Assembly (NCBI GenBank): GCA_910578105.1 | Contig: CAJTPD010000003.1 | Location: 171,132 to 235,131, forward strand | Source of the DNA: an uncultured Odoribacter sp. | GTDB lineage: Bacteria; Bacteroidota; Bacteroidia; Bacteroidales; Marinifilaceae | Reading direction: 5' to 3' | Length of the DNA stretch: 64,000 bases | In this document: one piece after another, positions 8,224-17,782 of the stretch | Numbering within the stretch: the first letter of the stretch is position 1 | Layout: every line of letters begins with the position of its first letter | Notes under the pieces: model-generated | Databases searched by the model: none | What the model saw: only the letters and a program-made list of their open reading frames with translations | Told to the model about the DNA's origin: nothing | Position numbers and translations under genes: made by a program

Positions 8224-10230
8224 ATGCAGTTTAATTTAATTTCAGAATTCAGTCCTACAGGAGATCAACCCGAAGCAATCACCCAATTGACTCAAGGGGT
8301 AATAACCGGAAGTCAGGCGCAGGTTTTATTAGGGGTTACAGGCTCCGGGAAAACATTTACGGTAGCCAATGTCATTAATAAAATCAACCGCCCTACTCTG
8401 ATTCTAAGTCATAACAAAACCCTGGCAGCCCAACTTTACGGTGAATTCAAAGCTTTTTTTCCGGAAAATGCCGTGGAATATTTTGTTTCTTATTATGATT
8501 ATTACCAACCGGAAGCCTATCTGCCAACGACAGACACTTATATTGAAAAAGATTTAGCCATCAATGATGAAATTGATAAATTACGCCTGCGGACTACTGC
8601 CTCCCTTTTGTCCGGCAGAAGGGATATTATTGTAGTATCATCTGTATCGTGTCTGTACGGTATGGCGGACCCCAGAGCTTTCAGTTCTAATGTCACCCGC
8701 CTGAAACGGGGAATGACTATCAGCCGGAATGCACTGCTCAGACGTTTGGTTGATGCCCTTTATGCAAACAATGAACTGGAATTTAAACGGGGATGCTTCC
8801 GGGCAAAAGGAGAAACCGTGGACATATTTCCGGCCATTGAAACATACGATGGCATGGCCTACCGGATTGAATTCTGGGATGATGTAATCGACCGGATTTC
8901 TTCCTTTAACCCGGTCACCGGACAAAGTATCGGAAATCAGGACGAATTAGATATTTATCCGGCCAATCTGTTTGTTACAGACAAAGCAACCATAACCAAT
9001 ACCCTCTTTGAGATTGGACAGGACCTCCAGAAACAACTGGATTTTTTAAAAAACGCCGGCAAATTTCCGGAAGCCAAACGATTGGAAGAAAGAGTCAGAT
9101 ACGACATGGAAATGATACGGGAATTAGGCTATTGTCCGGGCATTGAAAATTACTCCCGGTACTTTGACGGTCGTCAGGCTGGAGTCCGCCCTTTCTGTCT
9201 GCTGGACTATTTTCCGGATGATTTCCTGATGGTCATTGACGAGTCTCATGTCACTATTCCCCAAATCCGGGCAATGTATGGCGGAGACCATGCCCGGAAA
9301 TCAACGCTGGTCGAATACGGATTCCGCCTGCCGGCTGCTTTCGATAACAGACCGCTCACTTTTGATGAATTTGAAGAAAAAACAGGACAAACCATTTACA
9401 TTAGTGCAACTCCGGCCAACTACGAATTGGAAAAAAGTAATGGCATCATTGTAGAACAAATTATCCGTCCCACCGGTATTCCGGACCCGGTAATAGAAGT
9501 AGTTCCCAGCCTAAACCAAATTGACCATCTGGTTACAGAAATACATAAACGGATTACTTTGCAGGAACGTACTTTGGTGACAACCCTTACAAAAAAAATG
9601 GCTGAGGAACTCAGCAAATATCTGGACAGAATCGGAGTAAAATGCCAATATATCCATTCTGATGTCGACACGCTTGAACGAGTGAAGATTCTGGAAAATC
9701 TCCGGAAAGGAGTTATTGATGTATTGATCGGAGTCAATCTCTTGCGGGAAGGCTTAGACTTACCAGAGGTATCCCTCGTCGCTATATTGGATGCCGATAA
9801 AGAAGGATTTCTGCGTTCAACCCGTTCTCTGACACAAACAGCAGGACGTGCAGCCCGGAATGTCGACGGTAAGGTCATCATGTATGCCGACCAAATCACA
9901 CGGTCTATGCAGGAAACCATCGATGAGACAAACTACCGCCGGGAAAAACAATTAAAATACAACGAGAAACACCAAATCGTACCACGCCAAATTGTAAAAT
10001 CCACCAACACCGCTTTAACCCAGGACACTTCAAAAGCTTATATTGAAGAGGAACACATAAACCGGATTGCCGACCCCATAATAGCTTATATGAGTAAACC
10101 GGAAATTGAAAAAATGCTCCGGGCAACCAAAGCTGCTATGCAAAAAGCGGCCAAAGAAACAGACTTTCTGGAAGCGGCCCGGCTGCGCGACGAAATGTTT
10201 ATGCTGGAAGAAAAGCTAAAGAAAGAATAA
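8224..10230 (+). CDS. uvrB: UvrABC excinuclease subunit B
   Basis: UvrB is the damage-verification helicase of nucleotide excision repair; it receives damage from UvrA and recruits UvrC. The 668-aa length matches the family. Visible motifs: PTGDQPEAI (11-19), Walker A GVTGSGKT (37-44), the beta-hairpin region YYDYYQPEAY (about 92-101), Walker B-like DESHVT, helicase motifs GVNLLREGLDLPEV and QTAGRAARN, and the C-terminal UVR domain that contacts UvrC (EKMLRATKAAMQKAAKETDF onward). I start at ATG 8224 rather than the TTG ten codons upstream. The stop is 9 nt from the stop of the convergent thioredoxin-fold gene. Confidence 0.97.
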   Translation: MQFNLISEFSPTGDQPEAITQLTQGVITGSQAQVLLGVTGSGKTFTVANVINKINRPTLILSHNKTLAAQLYGEFKAFFPENAVEYFVSYYDYYQPEAYLPTTDTYIEKDLAINDEIDKLRLRTTASLLSGRRDIIVVSSVSCLYGMADPRAFSSNVTRLKRGMTISRNALLRRLVDALYANNELEFKRGCFRAKGETVDIFPAIETYDGMAYRIEFWDDVIDRISSFNPVTGQSIGNQDELDIYPANLFVTDKATITNTLFEIGQDLQKQLDFLKNAGKFPEAKRLEERVRYDMEMIRELGYCPGIENYSRYFDGRQAGVRPFCLLDYFPDDFLMVIDESHVTIPQIRAMYGGDHARKSTLVEYGFRLPAAFDNRPLTFDEFEEKTGQTIYISATPANYELEKSNGIIVEQIIRPTGIPDPVIEVVPSLNQIDHLVTEIHKRITLQERTLVTTLTKKMAEELSKYLDRIGVKCQYIHSDVDTLERVKILENLRKGVIDVLIGVNLLREGLDLPEVSLVAILDADKEGFLRSTRSLTQTAGRAARNVDGKVIMYADQITRSMQETIDETNYRREKQLKYNEKHQIVPRQIVKSTNTALTQDTSKAYIEEEHINRIADPIIAYMSKPEIEKMLRATKAAMQKAAKETDFLEAARLRDEMFMLEEKLKKE

Positions 10231-10239
10231 CCGCAAAAC

Positions 10240-12021
10240 CTATTTTTTCTTTAAAAGATCATCCGCCAATTTCTCAAAAAATCCCCGGTAAGAAGCTACA
10301 TTTACTTTTCCGCTAACCTGTTCTTTGTACTTTATTTGCAATGCTCGGCCTGAAAGCCATTGTGCCATCTTATAGCGCAACCCTTCATCCCGGCAATGCT
10401 CATCAATTTTTATGCCCCAACGATGAAGTTCTGCATCCGACAACTTTTCCTCATTCCATTTTTCTTCTGCCAAAGTGATAAAAGTTTTCCAATCTCCCAT
10501 CTGTTCAGCAATCTGCATGCGTGCATTCCGGACAATTTGCCGCCAGTTTTTCACTTTTTCTTTCTTCAGGCATTTGGTATATTCTTTAAATCCAGATTCA
10601 TCAAAATATCCGTCTCTGACGAAATTTTCTGCACCAGCCATCCACAAAGCGGTAATTTTCCGGTACACGCTCTCCTCACCGTAAAATCCGGCAAGTTCAG
10701 ATTTCTGTCCCAACAGATAGTCAAAAAAAGAAGCATCAGTACTACGTACATACTGCTCAAACAAATTCCAATACAGTTTTTCCTTTAAACAAACCGGAGT
10801 AAACGGTGACAGATATTCCATAGCTACCTGTGAAGCTTCTTGGGCAAGACCGGCCCTGTCCAATACAACCATATATTCTTTCACGAATTCAGCATCCCGG
10901 TTTCCCTGCCGGTATTCTGCCGTCATCCCCGAAACCCCGCGTCCGGTCAACGCTCTTTGCGCCTGGGTCAACAAATCTTCTGCATCGGCAACACTCCTCA
11001 CCCGATGCAATTCCTTGCCGGAAGCATCTGTAAACTGTAAAAAAGCCTGTTCAGTTTCATGGCCAATATTCACAAAATGTGCAGTAAACAGCTCTGTAAC
11101 CTCAGGGTCTGAAAAAACATTCTGCACCAACTCTTTGTGCAAATTCCCGGCAACATAATGATCAATAAAAATAAGCTTGCCTGTCTGCCGGGCTTTCGTT
11201 TCTGTCTCTCCGGTCCCCGGAATCTCAAAAGGTATGCCTTTTGCTTTTTCCAAAGCAATATTTCCATAACCAGTCAATTGTTCTGCCTCACAAAATTCTT
11301 CTGCCCGATACAACAACTTCCCACGACTTGTCAAAAATAAATAAGTCGGACAACAATTGACCGGATATCCCGGAAGCAGTTCATCAGCCTGCCCTTTATC
11401 CAAGGAAAGATTTACAAAATTCTGATTAAAAAAATCAGCCACCCGATCCAGATTCAATACATTCTTTTCCATAAGCAAAGAAGGCTGATTCCTATCCTCC
11501 CGGACATACACAAATACAGATTTTCCTTCTGCCGCCGCCAATGACAAAGCCTGTTTTAAATCCAGACTTGCAAAATCAACAGAACGACTATTATTTTTTT
11601 TGACTAAAGCTGCCTGCCGTGCCTGGTGTAAAACTTCACGCAAAACTTCTGCATCCTGCTCTACCTTTTCAGAAGAAACCACTCCAACCAAATCGCCATA
11701 AGGCATAAAAAAAGCAAGTACCGGAGGAGTATGCATTAACAAACGGTATTCAAATTCTTTTCCGGAGGAAGTGGACAAATCCATCCTGACAGCTATTACA
11801 TTCCGAAACAAGTAATCCAACATCTCCCGGTGTTTTTCCAATTTTTCACCGAGACTCTTCTCTACCGGCCCCACCTCCACCAATACCAGTTTATTGTCCC
11901 GGGCAGCGACAAAACTCGCCTGTTCCCAAGTCAAAGGCTGAAAGAAAGGAGAAAATGACTGGGCTTTCAAAGACACAAAACCCATAATTCCCATAAGAAA
12001 CAAAATAATGTATTTTCTCAT
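10240..12021 (-). CDS. Secreted protein with three thioredoxin-like domains, no CxxC
   Basis: A 593-aa protein with a signal peptide (residues 1-20, cut after LKA). Three thioredoxin-like segments can be traced: about 30-140 (NKLVLVEVGPVEKS, cis-proline-like HTPPVLAFF), about 155-255 (GKSVFVYVREDRNQPS, cis-proline NCCPTYLFL) and about 278-350 (GKLIFIDHYVAGNLHK). Where an active-site CxxC would be expected each has another sequence, so classical oxidoreductase activity is unlikely. The rest (about 355-593) is helical, repeat-like sequence of unknown type. It is divergent from the locus 1 sigma factor gene and resembles the double-thioredoxin protein at the end of locus 1, suggesting a shared role, perhaps binding or chaperoning. 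Not assignable to a named protein. Confidence 0.75.
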   Translation of the reverse strand: MRKYIILFLMGIMGFVSLKAQSFSPFFQPLTWEQASFVAARDNKLVLVEVGPVEKSLGEKLEKHREMLDYLFRNVIAVRMDLSTSSGKEFEYRLLMHTPPVLAFFMPYGDLVGVVSSEKVEQDAEVLREVLHQARQAALVKKNNSRSVDFASLDLKQALSLAAAEGKSVFVYVREDRNQPSLLMEKNVLNLDRVADFFNQNFVNLSLDKGQADELLPGYPVNCCPTYLFLTSRGKLLYRAEEFCEAEQLTGYGNIALEKAKGIPFEIPGTGETETKARQTGKLIFIDHYVAGNLHKELVQNVFSDPEVTELFTAHFVNIGHETEQAFLQFTDASGKELHRVRSVADAEDLLTQAQRALTGRGVSGMTAEYRQGNRDAEFVKEYMVVLDRAGLAQEASQVAMEYLSPFTPVCLKEKLYWNLFEQYVRSTDASFFDYLLGQKSELAGFYGEESVYRKITALWMAGAENFVRDGYFDESGFKEYTKCLKKEKVKNWRQIVRNARMQIAEQMGDWKTFITLAEEKWNEEKLSDAELHRWGIKIDEHCRDEGLRYKMAQWLSGRALQIKYKEQVSGKVNVASYRGFFEKLADDLLKKK

Positions 12022-12044
12022 CTTATATCATCCGACATTTTACA

Positions 12045-12052
12045 CAAAAATA
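12045..12052 (-). promoter_or_regulatory. -7 element for the triple thioredoxin-fold gene
   Basis: On the minus strand this reads TATTTTTG, an exact TAnnTTTG match, 23 nt before the ATG. Confidence 0.45.
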
Positions 12053-12158
12053 AAGGCTGATTCTGCTTTCCCCGCCATTCATGCACACAATTTAACATTT
12101 TTAACGCGGGCTACTCTCTCTTCTAAAAAATTAAAGTATTTAAAAATTCAACATTTTT

Positions 12159-12190
12159 TTTGCAATCCCAAACAGACTTTTCTAATTTTG
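12159..12190 (+). promoter_or_regulatory. Promoter of the locus 1 sigma factor gene
   Basis: A -33 TTTG (12159-12162) and a -7 TAATTTTG (12183-12190) are separated by 20 bp, the expected layout for the Bacteroidota housekeeping sigma factor. The ATG follows 31 nt after the -7 element. This suggests the sigma gene itself is transcribed by the housekeeping polymerase. Confidence 0.7.
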
Positions 12191-12221
12191 AAATTAAGTT
12201 TACTTATAAACTTCGAAAATA

Positions 12222-12800
12222 ATGTTGAATAAGAAAGTAGATTTTCCGGACAAACTCTTAATAAAGGAATTAAAGAAAAAATCACACAAAACTTTTGAAA
12301 TCATATTCAACCATTATTATGAAAAACTATACCGTCTGGCTTTTGCTTATCTCATGAATCAGGATTTGGCCGAAGATACAGTACAGGAAACTTTTATCTC
12401 TTTGTGGAATATTGCCGATTCCTTGCCCGATACCATTTATCTGAAAAATTATCTGTATACTTCTGTGAAACATGCGTGCCTGGACTATTTTAAACACCTG
12501 CAAGTTATGGATGTGAACAAGGATAAATTAACAGAAGCCCTTATTTTTTCCGGAACAGCAGAGTATGAAGACAATCAGAAACTACTGGAACGGGTGAAAC
12601 TGGTTTTGGCAGAACTACCTGAACAACAGCGACGTGTGGTCGAAATGAAAGTTTTTGACGGAATGAGCTACCAAACCATATCAGAGATATTGAATATTAA
12701 AGAAGAAACAGTGCATACCCATATAAAAAGAGCCTACAAATTTTTAAGGCATTCTCTGCTTATTACCCACTTGTGGAACCGGTTTATAGAATATTTCTGA
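12222..12800 (+). CDS. FecI-like ECF sigma factor, locus 1
   Basis: A 192-aa extracytoplasmic-function sigma factor of the Bacteroidetes sigma-70 family. Region 2 spans about residues 25-90 (FNHYYEKLYRLAFAYL, DLAEDTVQETFISLW) and region 4 about 125-180 (LPEQQRRVVEMKVFDGMSYQTI, then a helix-turn-helix ending VHTHIKRAYKFLR). It should direct RNA polymerase to the downstream SusC/SusD operon when released by the FecR protein encoded next. ATG 12222 is in phase with a good promoter. Confidence 0.93.
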   Translation: MLNKKVDFPDKLLIKELKKKSHKTFEIIFNHYYEKLYRLAFAYLMNQDLAEDTVQETFISLWNIADSLPDTIYLKNYLYTSVKHACLDYFKHLQVMDVNKDKLTEALIFSGTAEYEDNQKLLERVKLVLAELPEQQRRVVEMKVFDGMSYQTISEILNIKEETVHTHIKRAYKFLRHSLLITHLWNRFIEYF

Positions 12801-12918
12801 TTTGCCCGATTGGAACATTATTCCGATTTATTTTCAAGAATTTTTATTCTTTTTTTCATTTTTTGTCCCCCGAATCGCAACAAGGTCGTTTTCTATAAAA
12901 ACGACTTAAATCAAAATA

Positions 12919-14034
12919 ATGCAAATTGATTGGACAAAAATAAAATCATGGGCTTTGGGAAATATTTCCGGGAAAGAACAACTTGAAGTTGAAGCCTGGG
13001 GAAAAATAAAGCCAGACAATCAAAAATTTCTGGAAGATGTCAGAAAATATTATCAGGAAGAAGATTTTTTCACATCTCCTACCCTCAAAGCCAAAAAAAG
13101 GATGTGGAGAAAAATTAATCCAGATAAATCTCTAAAGAACAGGTATAAAATCCGGTTATATACCATTGCTGCGTCAGTTTTACTTTGTATAAGTATCGGA
13201 GGAGGTAAGTTTTTCCTTAAACAAAATGAATTGAAAATAATTGACTTCCGGAAAGGTGAAGTACAATTGAAACTGGCAAACGGAGAAAAATATTGTCTGA
13301 CTTCTACCACATTTACAGATTCACTGCCCGCAGGTTTTCAAGTCAATGACACTGGTCTGCGACAGATTGAAACTAAAGAAGAAAAAAAAGTCTCTCCGGA
13401 CAATCTCAATGAAATTACTGTTCCGCGTTGTGCCGAATACCAGATAGTTCTTGCTGACGGAACACGCGTATTTCTCAATGCGGAGTCAGCACTGCGTTTT
13501 CCCGCCTCTTTCGGAAAAGAAAGAAAAGTATATTTAACAGGCGAAGCTTATTTTGAAGTGGTTTCCGACACCAACCGCCCCTTTCTAGTAGAAACCCCAA
13601 AAGCCATAATTCAGGTGCTGGGAACACAATTTAATGTAAGGAATTACAAAGGAGAAGCTTCCTATACAACTTTAGTTTCCGGAGTGGTAAGAATAATTAA
13701 AAACGAACAGGAGTATATATTACAACCTGGTCAGCAATGCGAAATTACAGCAAACGAAAAATTATCCATACACAAACCGGACCTAACCCCTATATTGGCT
13801 TGGAAAAACGGAGAATTTATATTCAAAGATGCAACTTTAGAAATCATTATGGAGGAATTAGCCCGTTGGTATGATGTCCAAGTGGAATACGAAATGAAAG
13901 AACTACGGGACCTGCGTTTTTTCCTGTACATTGAACGGAGTGAAAGACCGGAAGAAGTAATGGACAAACTAAAACTGGCCCATAAAATAAATTATCGGAT
14001 TGACGGAAGAAAAATTATTATAAAAAAGCGGTAA
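12919..14034 (+). CDS. FecR-like anti-sigma factor, locus 1
   Basis: A 371-aa inner-membrane regulator: cytoplasmic N-terminus that should bind the sigma factor, one membrane helix at about residues 79-100, a periplasmic FecR domain (about 165-265; EYQIVLADGTRVFLNAES, GEAYFEV, VLGTQFNVRNY) and the C-terminal DUF4974 domain (about 300-371), which resembles an STN domain. It should sense the plug/STN state of the SusC encoded next. A 118-nt gap separates it from the sigma gene and 80 nt from susC; the latter gap is where a sigma-dependent promoter could lie. Confidence 0.93.
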   Translation: MQIDWTKIKSWALGNISGKEQLEVEAWGKIKPDNQKFLEDVRKYYQEEDFFTSPTLKAKKRMWRKINPDKSLKNRYKIRLYTIAASVLLCISIGGGKFFLKQNELKIIDFRKGEVQLKLANGEKYCLTSTTFTDSLPAGFQVNDTGLRQIETKEEKKVSPDNLNEITVPRCAEYQIVLADGTRVFLNAESALRFPASFGKERKVYLTGEAYFEVVSDTNRPFLVETPKAIIQVLGTQFNVRNYKGEASYTTLVSGVVRIIKNEQEYILQPGQQCEITANEKLSIHKPDLTPILAWKNGEFIFKDATLEIIMEELARWYDVQVEYEMKELRDLRFFLYIERSERPEEVMDKLKLAHKINYRIDGRKIIIKKR

Positions 14035-14114
14035 AAAAGATCCGGAAAATGCTTGCACCATTCCCCGGACCAAAACCCGCTCTATTTAACAGGTTACTTT
14101 AATTTTACAAAACT

Positions 14115-17100
14115 ATGAAAAAAAAACGAAGAAAATGTTTCGGAACTTCTCCGAAATGTATGTCTTTTTTATCAAAACGGTGGGTATTGCTGATTTTGTC
14201 TATAGCATGCTTCATACCTCTTTGTGGACAAAATTATTCCCCGGGAATCACTTTACAAATTCATCAGGAATCTTTCGACCGGATTATTGAAAGCATCCGG
14301 CAACAAACTCATTATGAATTTGTGTTTAAAGCCGAAGATATCCGAAACCTCGGAAAAATGACAATCTCTGTCAAAAATGTAAATATCCGCCAGGCTTTGG
14401 ATTCACTTTTGAAGCACACCGGATTAGATTATGCCATCGAGCAACGGACTGTTTTAATCAAAAAAAGAAATACGCCGCAGGCAACTGATTTTAATTCCAA
14501 AACATTAAAAGGATATGTGACGGACCTGCAAAAACGCCCTATTCCGGGAGTAACAGTAAAACTACCTGGTGTTGCTATGGGAACTGCAACAAACCAAAAA
14601 GGTTATTTCTATTTCGAAGTTCCTGTTCAATCCGGCATGCTGGAGTTTTCTTTTGTAGGTTTCGCCACCAAAAAGGTAAACTTTACACCACAAACAAACG
14701 ATACTTTACGGATTGTATTAGAGGAACTGATTATCGGAATGGAAGAAGTTGTAGTTACCGGCTATCAAAAAATGGACAAACGTCATTCCACAAGTGCCAT
14801 CACCTCTGTTAAAGCTTCCGATGTTCTGGTACCGGGTATGACTAGCATAGACCAGGCATTGGAAGGACGGATTCCGGAATTGTTATTGATGTCAAACTCC
14901 GGAGAAGTCGGAGCCACACCACGTATCCGTGTCAGGGGAACTTCCACGTTACTCGGAAACCGGGAACCATTATGGGTTTTGGACGGATTCATCATGCACG
15001 ATCCAGTAAATGTCAGTGTCGAAGATTTAAATAATCCGGATTATATCAATATCGTAGGAAACGCAATAGCCGGTATCAATCCCCAGGACATCGAACGGAT
15101 TGATGTTCTGAAAGATGCTTCGGCTACAGCACTTTACGGGACCAAAGCTGCCAACGGGGTCATTGTGGTGACAACGAAAAAAGGAGCCATTGGCCCCGCC
15201 CGCTTTTCCTATAACCATTCCTCCAAACTCACCCGTCGCCCCCGCTACACAGACCGCAACATCAATCTGATGAACTCCAGCGAACGGGTTCAGTTTGGAA
15301 AAGAACTGAGTGACCTGCATTACAAATTTCCGGTCAATATGCCTAAAGTAGGATACGAAGGTGCTTTGTACCGATACTACAATGGAGTTATCAACTACCA
15401 GCAATTCGAAGAAGAAGTAAGAAAATATGAAACAGTCAATACCGATTGGTTCGATATTCTGACTCAGGATGCCTATTCCCATGACCATACATTTACGGTA
15501 TCCGGAGGGTCAGAAACCATGCGTTACTACATATCTCTCGGAGCTAACTTTGAAAACGGTGTATCCAAAACCACAAATACACAACGCTACACCGCCATGG
15601 TCAATATGGACATGACTTTTTCTCCCAAAATCAGAGCTAACTTTGCCTTGAATGGAAATATTCAACAGAAAAATCATCTTATGCCAGAAATCGATGCTAT
15701 GGATTATGCTTATAATACCTCCCGAACCATTCCCTGCTATAATGAAGACGGCACATTGTTTTATTACGACGCAATAGCTTATAATGGGGCCAATCGGTAT
15801 GACAAATCATTCCGGTACAACATTCTCAATGAAATCTCTAACAGTTCGAATACTTATCGGGGAAACACATTGGGAACAAACTTAACCCTGCGTTACAATA
15901 TAATGGATGATTTAGAAATCTCTGTGGCAGGCAATTATATGCACAGCAGTACAATGCAAGAAAAATGGTGGGGAGAGAAAAGCCATTACATCACCCGTTG
16001 GAAAAATGCCGAATATGAACAACAAGGTAACACCGGAGAACTTGGATATTGCTACCTACCCTATGGCGGCATCTTACAAACGGACCACTCGGAACAGGAT
16101 TCCTATACATTCCGCACTCAAATTGACTACCGGAAAATGTTCGGTGAAGACCAACAACACCTGATTTCCGCAACAGGAGGATTTGAAATGAATGGAAGCA
16201 CGTCCCATACGCTTGGCAACCAAAATGTTGGATATGCCAAGGACCGCGGTATGAAATTCGTCAACAAAGTCAACACGAAAGATTACCCATGGTATGCAAA
16301 AGTGCTAAACGGAGAAACAAATCTCATCTCGGGCATTCCGGCAGTAGGGTATGGAATTAACCGTTCACTCTCAGGTTATGTAACCCTATCTTACGGTTAT
16401 AAAGAATATTTCATCCTGAATGCCAATGGCCGGTTTGACGCCTCCAATAAATTCGGAAGCCGCAGTAATGAACGTTTATTACCGGTTTGGTCCGTGTCAG
16501 GCAGATGGAATCTGAAAGAAACTTTTCTGAAATCTTCCAATTTTTTATCAGAATTATCGTTACGGACCTCTTATGGTACACAAGGAAACATGTTGGAAGA
16601 CCAGAGCCCAAACCTGTTGCTGAAGCAAGAAACTCTCAATCCGATGTACAACGAAAATGTTTCAACCGTATATCGTTATCCGAATCCCAATCTGAAATGG
16701 GAAGAAACACGCCAATACAACGTAGAACTGAATATAGGCATGCTGGATAACCGTCTGAGAATTGGCGGAACATTTTACCGGAAAGAAACAGAAAATTGTT
16801 TCACCACCGTCCAGGTATCTTCCGTTAACGGTGTTCCCAACCATTCATATGTCATGAACGGCGGAGATCTTCACAACAGCGGTTATTCTATCATTTTATA
16901 TACAGTCCCCGTAAAAAACAAAGATTGGCAATGGAGCCTAAGTACCTATTTTTCAGGCAATATCAACAAAGTACGCTCCGCTACAGTAGAAAAATATACA
17001 TTGGATGACTATCTGAACGGTACGGCCTTAGTAGATGGTGAAGCAATCAGCAGTTTTTATTCTTACCATTTTTTAGGATTAAGTCCGGTAAACGGAACAC

Positions 17101-17771
17101 CAATGTTCAATGATTATACCGAACGCAGGCATTTGTTGGAAAACAAAACACTGGAAGAAATTATAATGATGACTACGGAAAAAAGCGGACAACGCGATCC
17201 TATTTTCATAGGTAGCTTGTCTACTTCTCTTACTTACAAACAATTTTCTCTATCAATGAACATGTCCTATAGCCTTGGCTCAAAAGTCCGCCTGTTTGGT
17301 TTATATGCCCCCATCATCAGTGGAGTCAGGGCGGATAAGAATGTCAGAAAAGAGTTCGTCAACCGCTGGATGGCTCCGGGGGATGAAAAAAACACCAATA
17401 TTCCGGCTATTCTAAGTCCTTCCAACCCGGATTATAACACTTATTACAGTCATTTCTCCACACTGTCGGCGCAACTGACTTCTATCGAAAAATTCGCCAA
17501 TAGTGTATGGGATATGTATGATAAATCCGACCTCCGCGTAGTATCCGGTAATTACCTGAAATGTAGTTCTCTGTCTCTACGCTATACCTTGAATTCGGAA
17601 TGGCTGAAAAAAACGCCTTTCTCAAACGTCCAACTCAGCCTCAATACGATGAATTTGTTTACCTGGTCAGCAAAGGCACTGAAAGGCCAGGATCCGTCGC
17701 AAGCCGGATTTGCAAAACCCAATTTATCGGTACGCCCCTCTTATACGTTCCAATTGAATGTTTCCTTTTAA
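14115..17771 (+). CDS. SusC/RagA TonB-dependent transporter with STN domain, locus 1
   Basis: Outer-membrane importer of 1218 aa. Order: signal peptide with unusually long basic N-region (hydrophobic core about 22-37), STN signalling domain (about 46-117), carboxypeptidase D regulatory-like domain (131-205), TonB box-like EEVVVTGYQ (210-218), plug (about 225-345; IRVRGTSTLLGNREPLWVLDGF, then LKDASATALYGTKAANGVIVVTTKKG) and a beta-barrel ending in aromatic SYTFQLNVSF. The STN domain shows it is a transducing member that should regulate the adjacent FecR/sigma pair. SusD follows after 11 nt. The ligand is unknown; no glycoside hydrolase is nearby, while thioredoxin-fold genes are. Confidence 0.96.
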   Translation: MKKKRRKCFGTSPKCMSFLSKRWVLLILSIACFIPLCGQNYSPGITLQIHQESFDRIIESIRQQTHYEFVFKAEDIRNLGKMTISVKNVNIRQALDSLLKHTGLDYAIEQRTVLIKKRNTPQATDFNSKTLKGYVTDLQKRPIPGVTVKLPGVAMGTATNQKGYFYFEVPVQSGMLEFSFVGFATKKVNFTPQTNDTLRIVLEELIIGMEEVVVTGYQKMDKRHSTSAITSVKASDVLVPGMTSIDQALEGRIPELLLMSNSGEVGATPRIRVRGTSTLLGNREPLWVLDGFIMHDPVNVSVEDLNNPDYINIVGNAIAGINPQDIERIDVLKDASATALYGTKAANGVIVVTTKKGAIGPARFSYNHSSKLTRRPRYTDRNINLMNSSERVQFGKELSDLHYKFPVNMPKVGYEGALYRYYNGVINYQQFEEEVRKYETVNTDWFDILTQDAYSHDHTFTVSGGSETMRYYISLGANFENGVSKTTNTQRYTAMVNMDMTFSPKIRANFALNGNIQQKNHLMPEIDAMDYAYNTSRTIPCYNEDGTLFYYDAIAYNGANRYDKSFRYNILNEISNSSNTYRGNTLGTNLTLRYNIMDDLEISVAGNYMHSSTMQEKWWGEKSHYITRWKNAEYEQQGNTGELGYCYLPYGGILQTDHSEQDSYTFRTQIDYRKMFGEDQQHLISATGGFEMNGSTSHTLGNQNVGYAKDRGMKFVNKVNTKDYPWYAKVLNGETNLISGIPAVGYGINRSLSGYVTLSYGYKEYFILNANGRFDASNKFGSRSNERLLPVWSVSGRWNLKETFLKSSNFLSELSLRTSYGTQGNMLEDQSPNLLLKQETLNPMYNENVSTVYRYPNPNLKWEETRQYNVELNIGMLDNRLRIGGTFYRKETENCFTTVQVSSVNGVPNHSYVMNGGDLHNSGYSIILYTVPVKNKDWQWSLSTYFSGNINKVRSATVEKYTLDDYLNGTALVDGEAISSFYSYHFLGLSPVNGTPMFNDYTERRHLLENKTLEEIIMMTTEKSGQRDPIFIGSLSTSLTYKQFSLSMNMSYSLGSKVRLFGLYAPIISGVRADKNVRKEFVNRWMAPGDEKNTNIPAILSPSNPDYNTYYSHFSTLSAQLTSIEKFANSVWDMYDKSDLRVVSGNYLKCSSLSLRYTLNSEWLKKTPFSNVQLSLNTMNLFTWSAKALKGQDPSQAGFAKPNLSVRPSYTFQLNVSF

Positions 17772-17782
17772 AAATCTGAGAA

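Noticed and set aside
14783..16844. Several minus-strand ORFs inside the locus 1 susC
   Set aside because: Shadows of a long, well-conserved TonB-dependent transporter gene.
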